Source of the DNA: Candidatus Rokuibacteriota bacterium
Lineage (GTDB): Bacteria > Methylomirabilota > Methylomirabilia > Rokubacteriales > CSP1-6
Length of the DNA stretch: 64,000 nt
Direction: 5' to 3'
Assembly (NCBI GenBank): GCA_003220615.1
Contig: QHTB01000139.1
Location: 1,983-65,982, forward strand
The notes below the pieces were generated by a model that had not been told where the DNA came from, made no database searches, and saw only the letters and a list, made by a program, of their open reading frames with translations. Positions 26,184-35,140 of the stretch are shown in pieces. Every line of letters begins with the position of its first letter. Positions within the stretch are counted from its first letter, which is position 1. Made by a program: the position numbers and the translations under genes.

Positions 26184-27196
26184 AGCTCGACTGCTACATG
26201 CTCACGCACGACCTCAAGTCGGTGCCGGCGTACTCCCGCAAGGTGGAGGCGCTCGGCTTCGACTGCCTGTGGACGGCCGAGACCCAGCACGATCCGTTCC
26301 TGCCTCTGGCCATCGCCGCCACCGCGACCACTCGTCTCAAGCTCGGCACCGCCATCGCGGTCGCGTTCCCACGCAGCCCGATGATCACCGCCCACATCGC
26401 GTGGGACCTCCAGAAGGCGTCCGACGGCCGCTTCTGCCTCGGCCTCGGTTCGCAGATCAAGGGCCACAACGAGCGCCGCTTCTCGGTGAAGTTCGAGTCG
26501 CCGGGGCCGCGGCTGCGCGAGGTCGTCCTGGCGCTGAGGACCATCTGGGACTGCTGGCAGAACAGAACGAAGCTGAACTTCGCCGGCCAGTTCTATCGGT
26601 TCGATCTCATGACGCCGTTCTTCGACCCGGGGCCGATCGAACACCCGACGATTCCCATCTACATCGCCGGCGTGAATCGGCTCATGTGCCGGATCGCGGG
26701 CGAGGTGTGCGACGGCCTGCACGTCCATCCCTTCAACAGCCCGAAGTACCTGCGCGAGTACGTCCAGCCGGCGGTGGAGGAGGGACTCGCGGCGGGCCGG
26801 CGCCAGCGTCACGAGTTCTCCTACGTCACGTCGACATTCACGATCGTCGGCGACACCGAGCAGGAGCGCGCCGATGCGCGCGAGGCCGTGCGCCAGCAGA
26901 TCGCCTTCTACGCGTCCACCCGCACGTACGAGCCGGTGCTGGCCAGCCACGGCTGGCAGGATCTGGCCAAGAGCCTCCATCGCAAGTCGGTCGAGGGTGA
27001 CTGGGTGGGCATGGCCAAGCTCATCACCGACGAGATGGTCGACACGTACGCGGTGACGGGGACGTGGGACACGATCGGAGCGAAGATCCGCGAGCGCTAC
27101 GCCGGGCTCCTCGATCGCACCTCGTTCTACCAGCCGTACCAGCCCGGCCTCGACGACCCGCGCCTGCCGCGGGTCATAAAGGAATTCAACGGATGA
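26180..27196 (+). CDS. LLM-class (F420-type) oxidoreductase
   Basis: A 338-residue luciferase-like barrel from GTG 26180 (GTGA overlap). Motifs: [60 protein letters not shown] and [20 protein letters not shown]. It is closest to the TIGR03617 type of F420-dependent enzymes. It is the second LLM enzyme in the window and is not a recent duplicate of the one at 14712, with which it shares only family motifs. It is expected to catalyse a hydride transfer or monooxygenation on a pathway intermediate. Confidence 0.87.
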   Translation: MKLDCYMLTHDLKSVPAYSRKVEALGFDCLWTAETQHDPFLPLAIAATATTRLKLGTAIAVAFPRSPMITAHIAWDLQKASDGRFCLGLGSQIKGHNERRFSVKFESPGPRLREVVLALRTIWDCWQNRTKLNFAGQFYRFDLMTPFFDPGPIEHPTIPIYIAGVNRLMCRIAGEVCDGLHVHPFNSPKYLREYVQPAVEEGLAAGRRQRHEFSYVTSTFTIVGDTEQERADAREAVRQQIAFYASTRTYEPVLASHGWQDLAKSLHRKSVEGDWVGMAKLITDEMVDTYAVTGTWDTIGAKIRERYAGLLDRTSFYQPYQPGLDDPRLPRVIKEFNG

Positions 27197-28434
27197 AAGA
27201 CCTCTACGACCTCGGAGAACGCCCGCCGCTCGGCCAGGTGCCGGCGCGGATGTACGCCTACGTCGTGCGCCAGAGCCGCTTCGGCCCGCCTCGCGACGCC
27301 TGGAAGCGGGAGGTCATCACCACGCCGGTGATCGGCCCCGACGAGGTGCTCGTCTACGTGATGGCCTCCGGCATCAACTACAACAACGTGTGGGCGGCAC
27401 TCGGCTATCCGCTCGACGTCATCGCCGAGCGGCAGAAAGCCGGTGAGCCCGAGGACTTCCACGCCGGAGGCAGTGACTGCTCGGGCATCGTGTGGGCGGT
27501 CGGCAAGGACGTGCGCAACGTCAAGGTCGGCGACGAGGTCGTCGTCCACAGCGGCTGGTGGCGGCCCGACGACCCGTGGGTGAAATCGGGCAAGGATCCG
27601 ATGCTGGCCGAGTCCACGCGCATCTGGGGCTACCAGACGAACTACGGATCGTTCTGTCAGTTCGCGCGAGCGCAGGCCCACCAGTGCGTGGCGAAGCCCC
27701 GGCGCCTCACCTGGGAAGAGTCAGGGTGCTTTCTCCTCTGCGCCTCGACGGCGTACCGGATGCTCATGGGCTGGCCGCCGCACACCGTCGAGAAGGGTGA
27801 CGCCGTGCTGGTGTGGGGCGCCGCCGGCGGTCTCGGCAGCATGGCGCTCGAGATCACGCGCGCGGTCGGCGGGCGCCCGATCGCCGTGGTATCGGACGAC
27901 GACAAGCGCAAGTTCTGCATGGATCACGGCGCGGCCGGCGTGGTCAATCGCACGCAGTTCACCCACTGGGGGAAGATGCCGGACACCGGTGACGCCAAGG
28001 CCTACGGCGAGTGGGCCAAGGGAGCGCGCGGCTTCGGCAAGGCCATCTGGGACGCGCTCGGCGATCGCGTGAGCCCGAAGATCGTCTTCGAGCATCCGGG
28101 TGAGTCGACGCTGCCGACGTCGGAGTTCGTCTGCGCCACGGGCGGGATGATCGTGATCTGCGCCGGCACGACCGGTTACAACGTCACGCTCGATCTCCGC
28201 TATCACTGGATGCGGCAGAAGCGCTTCCAGGGCAGCCACCTCTCCAACGACGAGCAGGCTGCCGCGGTGACGAAGCTGGTCGCCGACGGGAAGGTCGACC
28301 CGTGTCTCTCGAAGACGTACGACTTCGACGAGATTCCGCTGTGTCACCAGTTGATGCTCGACAACAAGCATCCCTACGGCAACATGGCGGTGATGGTGAA
28401 CGCTCGCCAGCCTGGTCAGGGCCGGAGCGTATGA
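27193..28434 (+). CDS. Crotonyl-CoA carboxylase/reductase-like enzyme
   Basis: A 413-residue MDR-superfamily enoyl-CoA reductase of the CCR group, start ATG 27193. Features: [30 protein letters not shown], the NADP fold [20 protein letters not shown] and [12 protein letters not shown]. Residues that hold CO2 in the Kitasatospora enzyme are Asn81, Phe170, Glu171 and His365; here N64 and H349 are kept but the Phe-Glu pair aligns by eye to Y147-Q148 ([11 protein letters not shown]). Loss of that glutamate may weaken carboxylation. It closes the operon; the downstream genes run the other way. Confidence 0.88.
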   Translation: MKDLYDLGERPPLGQVPARMYAYVVRQSRFGPPRDAWKREVITTPVIGPDEVLVYVMASGINYNNVWAALGYPLDVIAERQKAGEPEDFHAGGSDCSGIVWAVGKDVRNVKVGDEVVVHSGWWRPDDPWVKSGKDPMLAESTRIWGYQTNYGSFCQFARAQAHQCVAKPRRLTWEESGCFLLCASTAYRMLMGWPPHTVEKGDAVLVWGAAGGLGSMALEITRAVGGRPIAVVSDDDKRKFCMDHGAAGVVNRTQFTHWGKMPDTGDAKAYGEWAKGARGFGKAIWDALGDRVSPKIVFEHPGESTLPTSEFVCATGGMIVICAGTTGYNVTLDLRYHWMRQKRFQGSHLSNDEQAAAVTKLVADGKVDPCLSKTYDFDEIPLCHQLMLDNKHPYGNMAVMVNARQPGQGRSV

Positions 28435-28438
28435 CGGG

Positions 28439-29719
28439 TTAGTGCCGGCCGCTCCGCTCGGGCCGGTCGATGCGCTCGCGCCGCTCGACGCGCTCGACGC
28501 GCTCCACTTTCTCGACACGCTCGACTTTCTCGACGCGCTCGGGCCGATCGACCCTGTCGACTTTCTCGGCGCGATCGATCCGATCGGAACGGCCGGCGCG
28601 GTCTTGACGATCCACCGGCTCGGCACGATCGAGCCGCGTCACGCCTCGAGTCGTGATCGTCGGCGCCCCGCTCCGAGCACCTCGATCCACCATCCGCGGG
28701 CCTCGTCCTTCGTCGCGGCGGTCCCCGCCCCCGCCCTTTTCGGAGTGATCGGCCTCCACAACCGCCGGTCCGCTCGTGGACTCGCGCCGTGGGCCCTGAC
28801 GCTTGTCAGGATCGGGTGACGATCCTCCGCGCTCGAGCTTGTTGTCTCCATCACCCAGCACACCGTCTCCTCGCGGCACCACACTCACACTCGCCGGCCG
28901 ACCGCCAGGGGGCGCGCCCAGTCCGAACGGAGGGCCCGACGTGTCGACGACCGGGCTCTCCGGCACCGCGGGGCTCGACGGCGGTGAGATGGCGGAAACG
29001 GCTGGGACGTCGAATTGTGGCGTCCGCTCGGCGACCGCCTGTCGAGACGGCGTGGGTGGCGACGCCGGGCGCGTCACCGGCCGGTCAGGGGCTGGCGCGG
29101 GAGCGCTCGCGACGTCACCGTTCGACGCGGGAGACTGCTGCTTCGGTGGCGAGGGCTCGGGCGTCGTCGCGCGAATCTCGCGACTCGTCACCGTGTGGGG
29201 GAGCACCGATCGCACCGTCGTTCTCACGTCTCGCTCGGGGAGCGCCGACGCCGCGGGCGTGTTCGAGACGGGAGCGCGGTCCGGCAGCGTGATCGCAGCG
29301 CGATCGGTGTGGCTGCGCTCGCCGCGATCGATCGCCGCGGTGGGAGTCTCGGCACGCCTGGGCGCCGGCATCCAGTCGCCGACGTGAACGCGCAGATGGT
29401 CGGCCAGATCGGCGATGTGTCCGAGCCGCGTCGTCATGTCACCCAGGCGGCCACGCAGCGCCTCGAGCTGTGGTTGGAGCGACGGTGCTCGGGACGGCGA
29501 CGCCGCAACGCCCACGACGCCTAACAGCGCGGCGAGACCGAACCCCGTGCCGGCCACCAGCCGACCGATCCGCGCGAAGCGCTCGCGGCGGGCCACCTCG
29601 TCGGGTTGACCTTCCGCCGGGGTGAAGCCGAAGGCGGCGAGGACGAGGCAGAAGGTCAGCGCGCCGATCGCGGCGGCCACCATGCTGCCGAACAGCAGGA
29701 CATGCGCAATCGAATGCAT
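28439..29719 (-). CDS. Two-helix membrane protein with Pro-rich stalk and Arg/Asp/Glu repeat tail
   Basis: A 426-residue protein from ATG 29719 (GTG 29737 is possible). Residues 1-35 and 55-75 are membrane helices (LLFGSMVAAAIGALTFCLVL; GTGFGLAALLGVVGVAA), followed by a short coil (LEALRGRLGDMTTRLGHIAD), a long Pro/Ser/Ala-rich stalk (about 120-330), and a final 60 residues of alternating Arg with Asp/Glu (for example VEKVERVERVERRERIDRPE) ending in DRPERSGRH. The same final nine residues end the protein at 31138. The N-terminal part resembles the next gene (29782). Function unknown; the tail looks like a polyampholyte interaction module. Confidence 0.7.
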   Translation of the reverse strand: MHSIAHVLLFGSMVAAAIGALTFCLVLAAFGFTPAEGQPDEVARRERFARIGRLVAGTGFGLAALLGVVGVAASPSRAPSLQPQLEALRGRLGDMTTRLGHIADLADHLRVHVGDWMPAPRRAETPTAAIDRGERSHTDRAAITLPDRAPVSNTPAASALPERDVRTTVRSVLPHTVTSREIRATTPEPSPPKQQSPASNGDVASAPAPAPDRPVTRPASPPTPSRQAVAERTPQFDVPAVSAISPPSSPAVPESPVVDTSGPPFGLGAPPGGRPASVSVVPRGDGVLGDGDNKLERGGSSPDPDKRQGPRRESTSGPAVVEADHSEKGGGGDRRDEGRGPRMVDRGARSGAPTITTRGVTRLDRAEPVDRQDRAGRSDRIDRAEKVDRVDRPERVEKVERVEKVERVERVERRERIDRPERSGRH

Positions 29720-29781
29720 ATGCGTCGCGTGACCCACCAGGCATGACAGCAAATCGAGCGCCAGCCAGCGGGCGGGATGGT

Positions 29782-30171
29782 TCAGCGAGGCGACGAGCGG
29801 CCGGCGGCTCCTGCGTCGGTGTGGTCCACGCGCTCCAGCACCGCATCGATGGACCGTGCAATATCACGGACCTTGGCCTCGATCGATCCGATACGGCCTT
29901 CGAGGGCGCGGACGTCCTGCGAGACCGAGCGGTCAGCGACGCCCGAGCGTGAGGTCAGGGCGACCACGCTGAGGAATGCCGTGACTGCGAAGCAGACTGC
30001 AGCCGCAGCGTGGCCGATGCGGATCAGGAAGAGACGCCGCCGTGCGGAATCAGGCGTCTCGTCGTCGGCCGAGGTGAACCCGTAGCCGACGATCAGCAGC
30101 GACAGGGTGATGCCCCCGAGGGCGCTGGCGACGACACTGCCGGTCAGAGCGTATTGAGCCGTCTGCTCCAA
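29782..30171 (-). CDS. Two-helix membrane protein, paralog of the 28439 gene's N-terminus
   Basis: A 129-residue protein, apparently starting at TTG 30171 without a clear ribosome-binding site. Two membrane helices (TGSVVASALGGITLSLLIVG and HAAAAVCFAVTAFLSVVALT) are followed by a short amphipathic coil (DVRALEGRIGSIEAKVRDIA, RSIDAVLERVD). The helix-GFTSADDETPDSARRR-helix arrangement parallels HVLLFG...GFTPAEGQPDEVARRE in the neighbouring longer protein, so the two derive from one ancestor, the longer having gained the stalk and repeat tail. It lies 11 bases after the barrel gene's end and is likely in one transcript. Confidence 0.65.
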   Translation of the reverse strand: MEQTAQYALTGSVVASALGGITLSLLIVGYGFTSADDETPDSARRRLFLIRIGHAAAAVCFAVTAFLSVVALTSRSGVADRSVSQDVRALEGRIGSIEAKVRDIARSIDAVLERVDHTDAGAAGRSSPR

Positions 30172-30182
30172 TCGCGACGAGC

Positions 30183-31061
30183 TTACCAGCGACCGAACTT
30201 CCAGGACAGCTCGATGCCGCCGCCCCAGTCGGGACTGCCGTTGGTCAGCCCGACGAAGACGTTCGGCGTCACGGAGATCGTTCGCGAGACCTTGAAGGTG
30301 ACCATGCCGTTCAGCTCGAGCGGATCGTTGCCGCGGGAAATCGCACGGCGCCAGTCGAGCAGCGCGCTGACGGTGATGGTGGGCGTCACACGGTAGCCGG
30401 CACCGACGCTCGCCCCTGGGCGATTGTGAAAGTCTTGACCGGGCGGATCACCCATGAACGTGTAGCTCGCGTCGCCGTAAATGAAGAACGCTCCGAAGGT
30501 CTTGTCCCACTCGAGGCCGAAGCCCCAGTCCACCTCGCCGGTGCCCAGCCCTTTGTTCTCGTCAGCGGTCGGGAGCTTCAGCTTCAGGAAGGGCGCCAGC
30601 GTCGGCAGCCACGAGTCGGGGCCGGGATCGTCCACGACGTAGTAGCGGCCCTTGAGGATCATGTCACCGAAACCCGAGTTGACCTCGCGCGCCCCGGCAG
30701 CCCCCTGCGTGTTCTGGGGCTGGCCGTCGACGATGACGACGTTGCCGGGCGCGTCGAGCCGGACGAACGACGTGGTGACGCCGAGGTCCCACCGCTCGCC
30801 CAGGTACCTCAGCGTGAACGGGAAGAAGAAGGTCCGCGTCTTCTGGGACGTCCCGAAGTCACCCTCGTCGTACGAGGGGCCGATCTTGAGCTGGAAGTGC
30901 TCGCGCTCTGCGGCCCGAGCCTCGATGACGGGCCGGTCTTCGATGGAAGGCGCCGAGGGCTGATTCGGCCGTGCCTGAGCCCCGACGGGCGCCGAAGACG
31001 CGAGATGAAGGAAGACGAGACCAAGAAGGACGGCAATCAGAGCAGCACGGCGGTCTGGCAC
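30183..31061 (-). CDS. Outer-membrane beta-barrel, MetA-type transporter family
   Basis: A 292-residue exported protein from GTG 31061 with signal peptide (LIAVLLGLVFLHLASSAPVG). The mature part is a run of alternating amphipathic strands ending in the outer-membrane signature phenylalanine-tryptophan (GGIELSWKFGRW). Strand motifs such as GSGF-D/GLK (VNSGFGDMILKGRYYVVDD), TLAPFLKLKLPTADENKGLG and WGFGLEWDKTFGAFFIYGDA match the putative phenol-degradation outer-membrane (MetA_deg) family. It may be a small-molecule channel. It sits between the membrane protein at 29782 and the secreted repeat-tail protein. Confidence 0.8.
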   Translation of the reverse strand: MPDRRAALIAVLLGLVFLHLASSAPVGAQARPNQPSAPSIEDRPVIEARAAEREHFQLKIGPSYDEGDFGTSQKTRTFFFPFTLRYLGERWDLGVTTSFVRLDAPGNVVIVDGQPQNTQGAAGAREVNSGFGDMILKGRYYVVDDPGPDSWLPTLAPFLKLKLPTADENKGLGTGEVDWGFGLEWDKTFGAFFIYGDASYTFMGDPPGQDFHNRPGASVGAGYRVTPTITVSALLDWRRAISRGNDPLELNGMVTFKVSRTISVTPNVFVGLTNGSPDWGGGIELSWKFGRW

Positions 31062-31137
31062 TCAGGGCTCCTTGTGCCGCGATGGTGACACGGCGAATCT
31101 CGCCGCCCACCACCGCGGATGTCAAGAAATTCCGGCT

Positions 31138-31819
31138 CTAGTGGCGGCCGCTCCGCTCCGGCCGGTCGAGTCGATCGGCGCGTTCGGTGCGTTCGACACG
31201 CTCGACGCGGTCGCTTCGGTCGTTGCGCTCGACCCGGTCGGGCCGATCGCCGCGGTCGCCGCGACCCGAGCGGTCGTCGCGATCGCCCCGCGCCTGATCT
31301 CGGCCGCTGTGCTCGCTGCCCGGGCCGCGATTGCCGTCACGCACCTCGGTGCGCACGCGGCCGTCCTCGAACTTCGCAATCATCCGCGTCCCGTTGACGA
31401 CGGCCTGAACCCTGAGCTCGCGGAGATTGTTCTGAGCTCCGAGCCTCGTCACGAACGCGTTGAAGTCGGCTTGATTGGCGAAGCTCAACCCCTGGAGCTT
31501 CACCTCGCCACGCTCGATCTTGGCTTCGAACGGCGTGCCCTCGACCGTTCCCACGAGCTTCACCTCCGTGCCGGGCTTGGTCTGCACGGTGCTGACCAGC
31601 GTGGTGAAGGGCGCTGAGCTGAACGCGTTCGCGTCGGTCACCACCAGCCCGCGCACCTGCAGCTCGCCACCGTTGGGCAGGTTGTTCAGGGGCCCCTGCA
31701 CGTCGGCCAGGCTCGTGGCGGTCACCTTGTTCCGGCCGGGAAGAAGTTTGCGCCGCCGCTGGAACGCCGATCCCTATCGCAAGCATCAGGACCCACAGTG
31801 CTGTGGCGCGTCGTTTCAT
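31138..31819 (-). CDS. Secreted protein with Arg/Asp/Glu repeat tail, apparent frameshift after signal peptide
   Basis: The signal peptide (MKRRATALWVLMLAIGIGVP, then AAAQ) starts at ATG 31819 with GGAGGAAGCC before it, but the mature domain is in another frame that becomes open at GTG 31725. The switch lies at about 31727-31745. The domain (LPNGGELQVRGLVVTDANAF, LVSTVQTKPGTEVKLVGTVE, GTPFEAKIERGEVKLQG, ELRVQAVVNG) has the OB-like strand pattern of DUF5666-type exported proteins. The last 55 residues are Arg/Asp/Glu repeats (RVERNDRSDRVERVERTERA) ending DRPERSGRH, identical to the end of the protein at 28439. Either a sequencing error or a truncated, cytoplasmic product. Confidence 0.68.
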
Positions 31820-32014
31820 GGCTTCCTCCAGGGCGCTCCCCCCTGGTTGGCGAGGGAGACGAGAAGGCGAGGCTCCAAACGACGTGCCAGACGGGAAGTG
31901 TCGGTCGAACAGGGATTTACGCGCGAGTCTCGCAGGGCGCTCGTCAGCGACCGGTCGTCACGGTGTCTATGACGGGCGACCGACTGTCACCGAAAGATCC
32001 TGAAACGAACTGCG

Positions 32015-32542
32015 CTAGGGGCTGACCTCGAGCGCCGGATGACGGAGCCAGAAGTAGCCTCCCATCGCAGCGGCCGCCAGGAGATTCGCCACCAGCACGG
32101 CCGGCCAGGTCAGCGCCTTCAACACCGGAGCCGCGAAGAGCATCGCCGTCACCGTGAACCCGAACTCGAAGACGACGAAGAGCAGCAGCACGCCGAAGCC
32201 GATGTTCGGGTTGCGCTCCGCCATCGCGAGCAGGCGCGACGCCACTCCGCCGATCGCGGCGAAGGTGAGCCCGTGGACCCACGTGAACATCAGCACCATG
32301 TCCATCGAGACCGGCAGCGTGTCGTACGACCCGACCACGGTGGCCCGGCCGAAGAGCGCCGTCCCCAGGACGGTCGGTGTGTAGAGCGGCCGTCCGTGGA
32401 GGACATCCACGACGAGGAACCAGAGGGCGACGGTGAGGGCTCCGATAATGCCGGCGACGAGGCCTTCCTGGTAGAGGCGCGCGGTGTCGGCGGCGGGAGC
32501 GGAAACCCGTGCGGTTGCGGTCGCGTCGGTCTGAGCGGTCAT
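32015..32542 (-). CDS. Four-helix membrane protein, tandem paralog A
   Basis: A 175-residue protein from ATG 32542 (GTG 32545 just upstream is possible), AAAGGGG before the start. After a polar N-terminus it has YQEGLVAGIIGALTVALWFL (helix 1), a loop DVLHGRPLYTPTVLGTALFG, and three more helices (FTWVHGLTFAAIGGVASRLL, LLLFVVFEFGFTVTAMLFAA, VLVANLLAAAAMGGYFWLRH). The neighbour at 32633 shares every landmark. The family is known to me only as uncharacterised membrane proteins; the conserved DVLHG-P loop may be the active face. Confidence 0.72.
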   Translation of the reverse strand: MTAQTDATATARVSAPAADTARLYQEGLVAGIIGALTVALWFLVVDVLHGRPLYTPTVLGTALFGRATVVGSYDTLPVSMDMVLMFTWVHGLTFAAIGGVASRLLAMAERNPNIGFGVLLLFVVFEFGFTVTAMLFAAPVLKALTWPAVLVANLLAAAAMGGYFWLRHPALEVSP

Positions 32543-32632
32543 CACCCAACCCCTTTCCGGGTGCGATCCAACCCTACGACGGTGGGCCGAAGTATAGGCC
32601 CGACCGACGCGCTCCGCAAACGCGAGGAATTC

Positions 32633-33157
32633 TCAGGGGTGCATCGTCAGCTGCGGGTGGCACCGCCGGAAATATCCGGCCATCGCCGTCGCCGCGAACA
32701 GGTTGCCGACCAGCGCGACCGGCCACATGAGGCCGTGGAGGATCGGCGCGGCGAAGATCATGTTGACGACCGTGAAGGCGAAGCCGAACACCGTGGCCAG
32801 CAGCACGAAGCAGAAGCCGAGGCTCGGATGGCGATCGACGCGCCCGAGGAGGTGCGCGGCGAGCCCGCCGATGGCCATGAACGCCAGCGCGCGGAGCCAG
32901 ATGAACATCATCGCCATCTCCATGGAGACGGGCGCCTTCTGCACTGCGTCGAACGGCATGCTGTGGTCGAAGAGCGCCGTGCCGAGCGCGCTTGCCGTGT
33001 AGAACAGGCGGCCGGTGACAACGTCCACGACCAGGCCCCAGAGCGTGATCGTGGCGGCGCCGATGATGCCGGCGGTGATGCCCTCTTGATAGGGCCGGGC
33101 CGCCTCCGAGGCAACTGCCGCGGGTACGCCGGTGGTGAGGTGGGTCCGAACAGCCAT
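32633..33157 (-). CDS. Four-helix membrane protein, tandem paralog B
   Basis: A 174-residue protein from ATG 33157, GAGGAG at nine bases. It follows paralog A segment by segment: YQEGITAGIIGAATITLWGL, DVVTGRLFYTASALGTALFD, FIWLRALAFMAIGGLAAHLL, VFGFAFTVVNMIFAAPILHG, and a final GNLFAATAMAGYFRRCHP. The two are about half identical by eye and are separated by 90 bases, so they arose by an old tandem duplication and could form a heterodimer. Function unknown. Confidence 0.72.
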   Translation of the reverse strand: MAVRTHLTTGVPAAVASEAARPYQEGITAGIIGAATITLWGLVVDVVTGRLFYTASALGTALFDHSMPFDAVQKAPVSMEMAMMFIWLRALAFMAIGGLAAHLLGRVDRHPSLGFCFVLLATVFGFAFTVVNMIFAAPILHGLMWPVALVGNLFAATAMAGYFRRCHPQLTMHP

Positions 33158-33483
33158 GCGCGAGCTCCTCTCTAGGTTACGGAAGGGAGGCGTACGGAGT
33201 GCCTCGCTGCCCTGTCCCCCCCGTTCGAGTTCACGAATCCAGGACAGTGTGCGAGCCGCGGCTCCTGGCGTCGCCGCGCCGCGCAAGGGAAATGCAACAA
33301 CGATGACAATCGCGGAATCGCCCGCCAACAGCGGGGTTATAGAACGCGGGCCAGAATCGGCGACGATCTCGTCAGCTGCACCGGCTCTACCGAACAGCAG
33401 AGGCACGACGGCGAGAAGCACGGATCGTGAGCAACCCAGATTGACTGCACGGGTAGGATAGGCTGCGTAGTAGGCTGAGGGGC
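33158..33483. other. Divergent intergenic region
   Basis: A 326-base gap between paralog B (minus) and the phosphofructokinase (plus). I see no supported gene, repeat or clear hairpin. TTGACT at 33441 and a TAGGAT at 33454 are too close to form one promoter. The plus-strand leader ends in GAGG at 33476, a usable ribosome-binding site. Confidence 0.4.
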
Positions 33484-34731
33484 GTGGTGTCGAACAGCGG
33501 AAAGACTCTGGCCATTCTCGTCGGAGGCGGGCCGGCGCCGGGCATCAACGCGGTCATCGCGGCGGCGACCATCGAAGCGCGCAATCACGGCATTCGCGTC
33601 CTCGGGTGCTACGACGGCTTTCGCTGGCTGGTGCAGGGCGATACGCGGCACGTCGTCGAGCTGGGCATCGACGACCTCTCACGCATCCATTTCGAGGGCG
33701 GCTCCATCCTCCGCACGTCGCGCACGAATCCCACGCGGACTCCCGACGGCGTGAAGACCGTGGCGGCAACGCTCCAGAAGCTGAACGTGAACTACCTGAT
33801 CACGATCGGCGGCGACGACACCGCCTACGCGGCGTCGCAGCTCGCCCGGGTGCTGCCCGGTCTCACCGTGGCCCACGTGCCGAAGACCATCGACAACGAT
33901 CTGCCCCTGCCCAGCGACATCGTCACCTTCGGCTTCACCACGGCCACCAACCTGGGCAAGGAGCTCGTCCGGAATCTCATGCAGGACGCGGCCACCACCG
34001 AGCGCTGGTTCTTCGTCACCGTGATGGGCCGGCACGCCGGGCATCTGGCCCTCGGCATCGGCGGCTCGGCGGCCGCCACGCTGACCGTCATCGGCGAAGA
34101 GTTCACCGGCAAGCACGTGACCCTCGATCGTCTGGTCGACATCCTGGAAGGCGCCATCATCAAGCGCCGGGCGCTCGGCCGCGACCACGGCGTGGCGATC
34201 CTCTCCGAAGGCCTCGCCGAAAAACTCGACCCGTCGACGCTCGGCCCGGTGGAAAACGATCCGTTTGGCAACGTGCGGTTGTCCGAGCTCGAGCTCGGAC
34301 GCGTGCTCAAGGACCGGGTGACGGCCAGCCTGCGCACACGCGGCCTCGACGTGACGATCGTGGCCAAGGAGCTGGGCTACGAGCTCCGCTGTGCGCCGCC
34401 GGGCGCTCACGACATCCAGTACAGCCGCAGCCTCGGCTACTGGGCGACGCGCTTTCTCATGGACGGCGGCAGCAACGCGATGGTCACGATCCAGGCGGGC
34501 CGCCTCGTGCCCATCCCCTTCGGCCTCATGATGGACGCCAAGACGGGCAAGATCCGCGTGCGCTACGTCGACGTGGATTCCGAGATGTATCAGACGCTGT
34601 GGGCGTACATGATCCGGCTCAAGCCCGAGGATTTCGACGATCTCGACATGCTGGCGTCGCTCGCCAAGGCCGCCAACCTCAGCGAGCCGGAATTCGTCGC
34701 GCGCTTCGGTCCGCTCGTCGGCCGCAGCTGA
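33484..34731 (+). CDS. 6-phosphofructokinase, probably pyrophosphate-dependent
   Basis: A 415-residue PFK-A-family enzyme from GTG 33484. It contains the phosphate loop VGGGPAPGINAVI, the donor-site motif IGGDDTAY (residues 109-112 GGDD), PKTIDND (133-139) and MGRHAGHLA (181-189). ATP-dependent enzymes have GGDGS; Asp in the fourth position blocks ATP and is the hallmark of PPi-using enzymes. It should phosphorylate fructose 6-phosphate reversibly with pyrophosphate in central metabolism. It stands alone; the next gene converges, its stop abutting this one. Confidence 0.9.
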   Translation: MVSNSGKTLAILVGGGPAPGINAVIAAATIEARNHGIRVLGCYDGFRWLVQGDTRHVVELGIDDLSRIHFEGGSILRTSRTNPTRTPDGVKTVAATLQKLNVNYLITIGGDDTAYAASQLARVLPGLTVAHVPKTIDNDLPLPSDIVTFGFTTATNLGKELVRNLMQDAATTERWFFVTVMGRHAGHLALGIGGSAAATLTVIGEEFTGKHVTLDRLVDILEGAIIKRRALGRDHGVAILSEGLAEKLDPSTLGPVENDPFGNVRLSELELGRVLKDRVTASLRTRGLDVTIVAKELGYELRCAPPGAHDIQYSRSLGYWATRFLMDGGSNAMVTIQAGRLVPIPFGLMMDAKTGKIRVRYVDVDSEMYQTLWAYMIRLKPEDFDDLDMLASLAKAANLSEPEFVARFGPLVGRS

Positions 34732-35136
34732 TCACTTCTTCTCGATCTTGTCGAGGCCGAGCTCGTAGTTGTCGTTGTCCGCTCCGGCCCGGCGCAACCC
34801 ATAGAGCCGCTTCCCCTGCAGCGTGAGCGCGGTCTCGAAGCATCCCGTGTAGAACGTGAGCGTATTGCCGCGGAGCGTTCCCACGAAGCTCGACGGGGGT
34901 CCGGTCTCCGGCATATCGGCGCGGCCATAGACCTTGCCGCCTTCGACCTTCTCGATCGTCAACATGTACGCGCCCCGCGCCGCCCCCGCGCGCGCGGCGA
35001 TGCGGGTGGCCACACCAGCCCACTCGCCGACCAGCGCTTGCGGATCGGGCGTGGTCGGAGCAGGAACGGTCTGAGCGAGGGCGGCTGACCCGGTGACGAG
35101 CAGGAGCAGAGCGAGCGCGAAGGCAAGAGCGGGCAT
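34732..35136 (-). CDS. Small exported protein of unknown function
   Basis: A 134-residue protein with a clear signal peptide (FALALLLLVTGSAALAQ). The mature domain is beta-rich: ALVGEWAGVATRIAARAGAA, YMLTIEKVEGGKVYGRADMP, SFVGTLRGNTLTFYTG and TALTLQGKRLYGLRRAGADN, resembling a small lipocalin-like or DUF-type ligand barrel in which strands alternate W/G and K/R turns. Its ribosome-binding site is buried in a 13-bp hairpin (35141-35173), suggesting regulated translation. It converges on the phosphofructokinase with adjacent stop codons. Confidence 0.68.
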   Translation of the reverse strand: MPALAFALALLLLVTGSAALAQTVPAPTTPDPQALVGEWAGVATRIAARAGAARGAYMLTIEKVEGGKVYGRADMPETGPPSSFVGTLRGNTLTFYTGCFETALTLQGKRLYGLRRAGADNDNYELGLDKIEKK

Positions 35137-35140
35137 GTCT

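Noticed and set aside
28500-28660. Short-period repeats that could suggest a CRISPR or satellite array
   Set aside because: The repeats of CTCGACGCG type are codons of the Arg/Asp/Glu tail on the minus strand; unit length is irregular and there are no spacers.
33158-33421. Upstream extension of paralog B with a hydrophobic start
   Set aside because: The strong ribosome-binding site and the match with paralog A both begin at ATG 33157; the extension has no family similarity.
33441-33459. TTGACT and TAGGAT as promoter of the phosphofructokinase
   Set aside because: Only seven bases separate them, so they cannot serve as -35 and -10 of one promoter.
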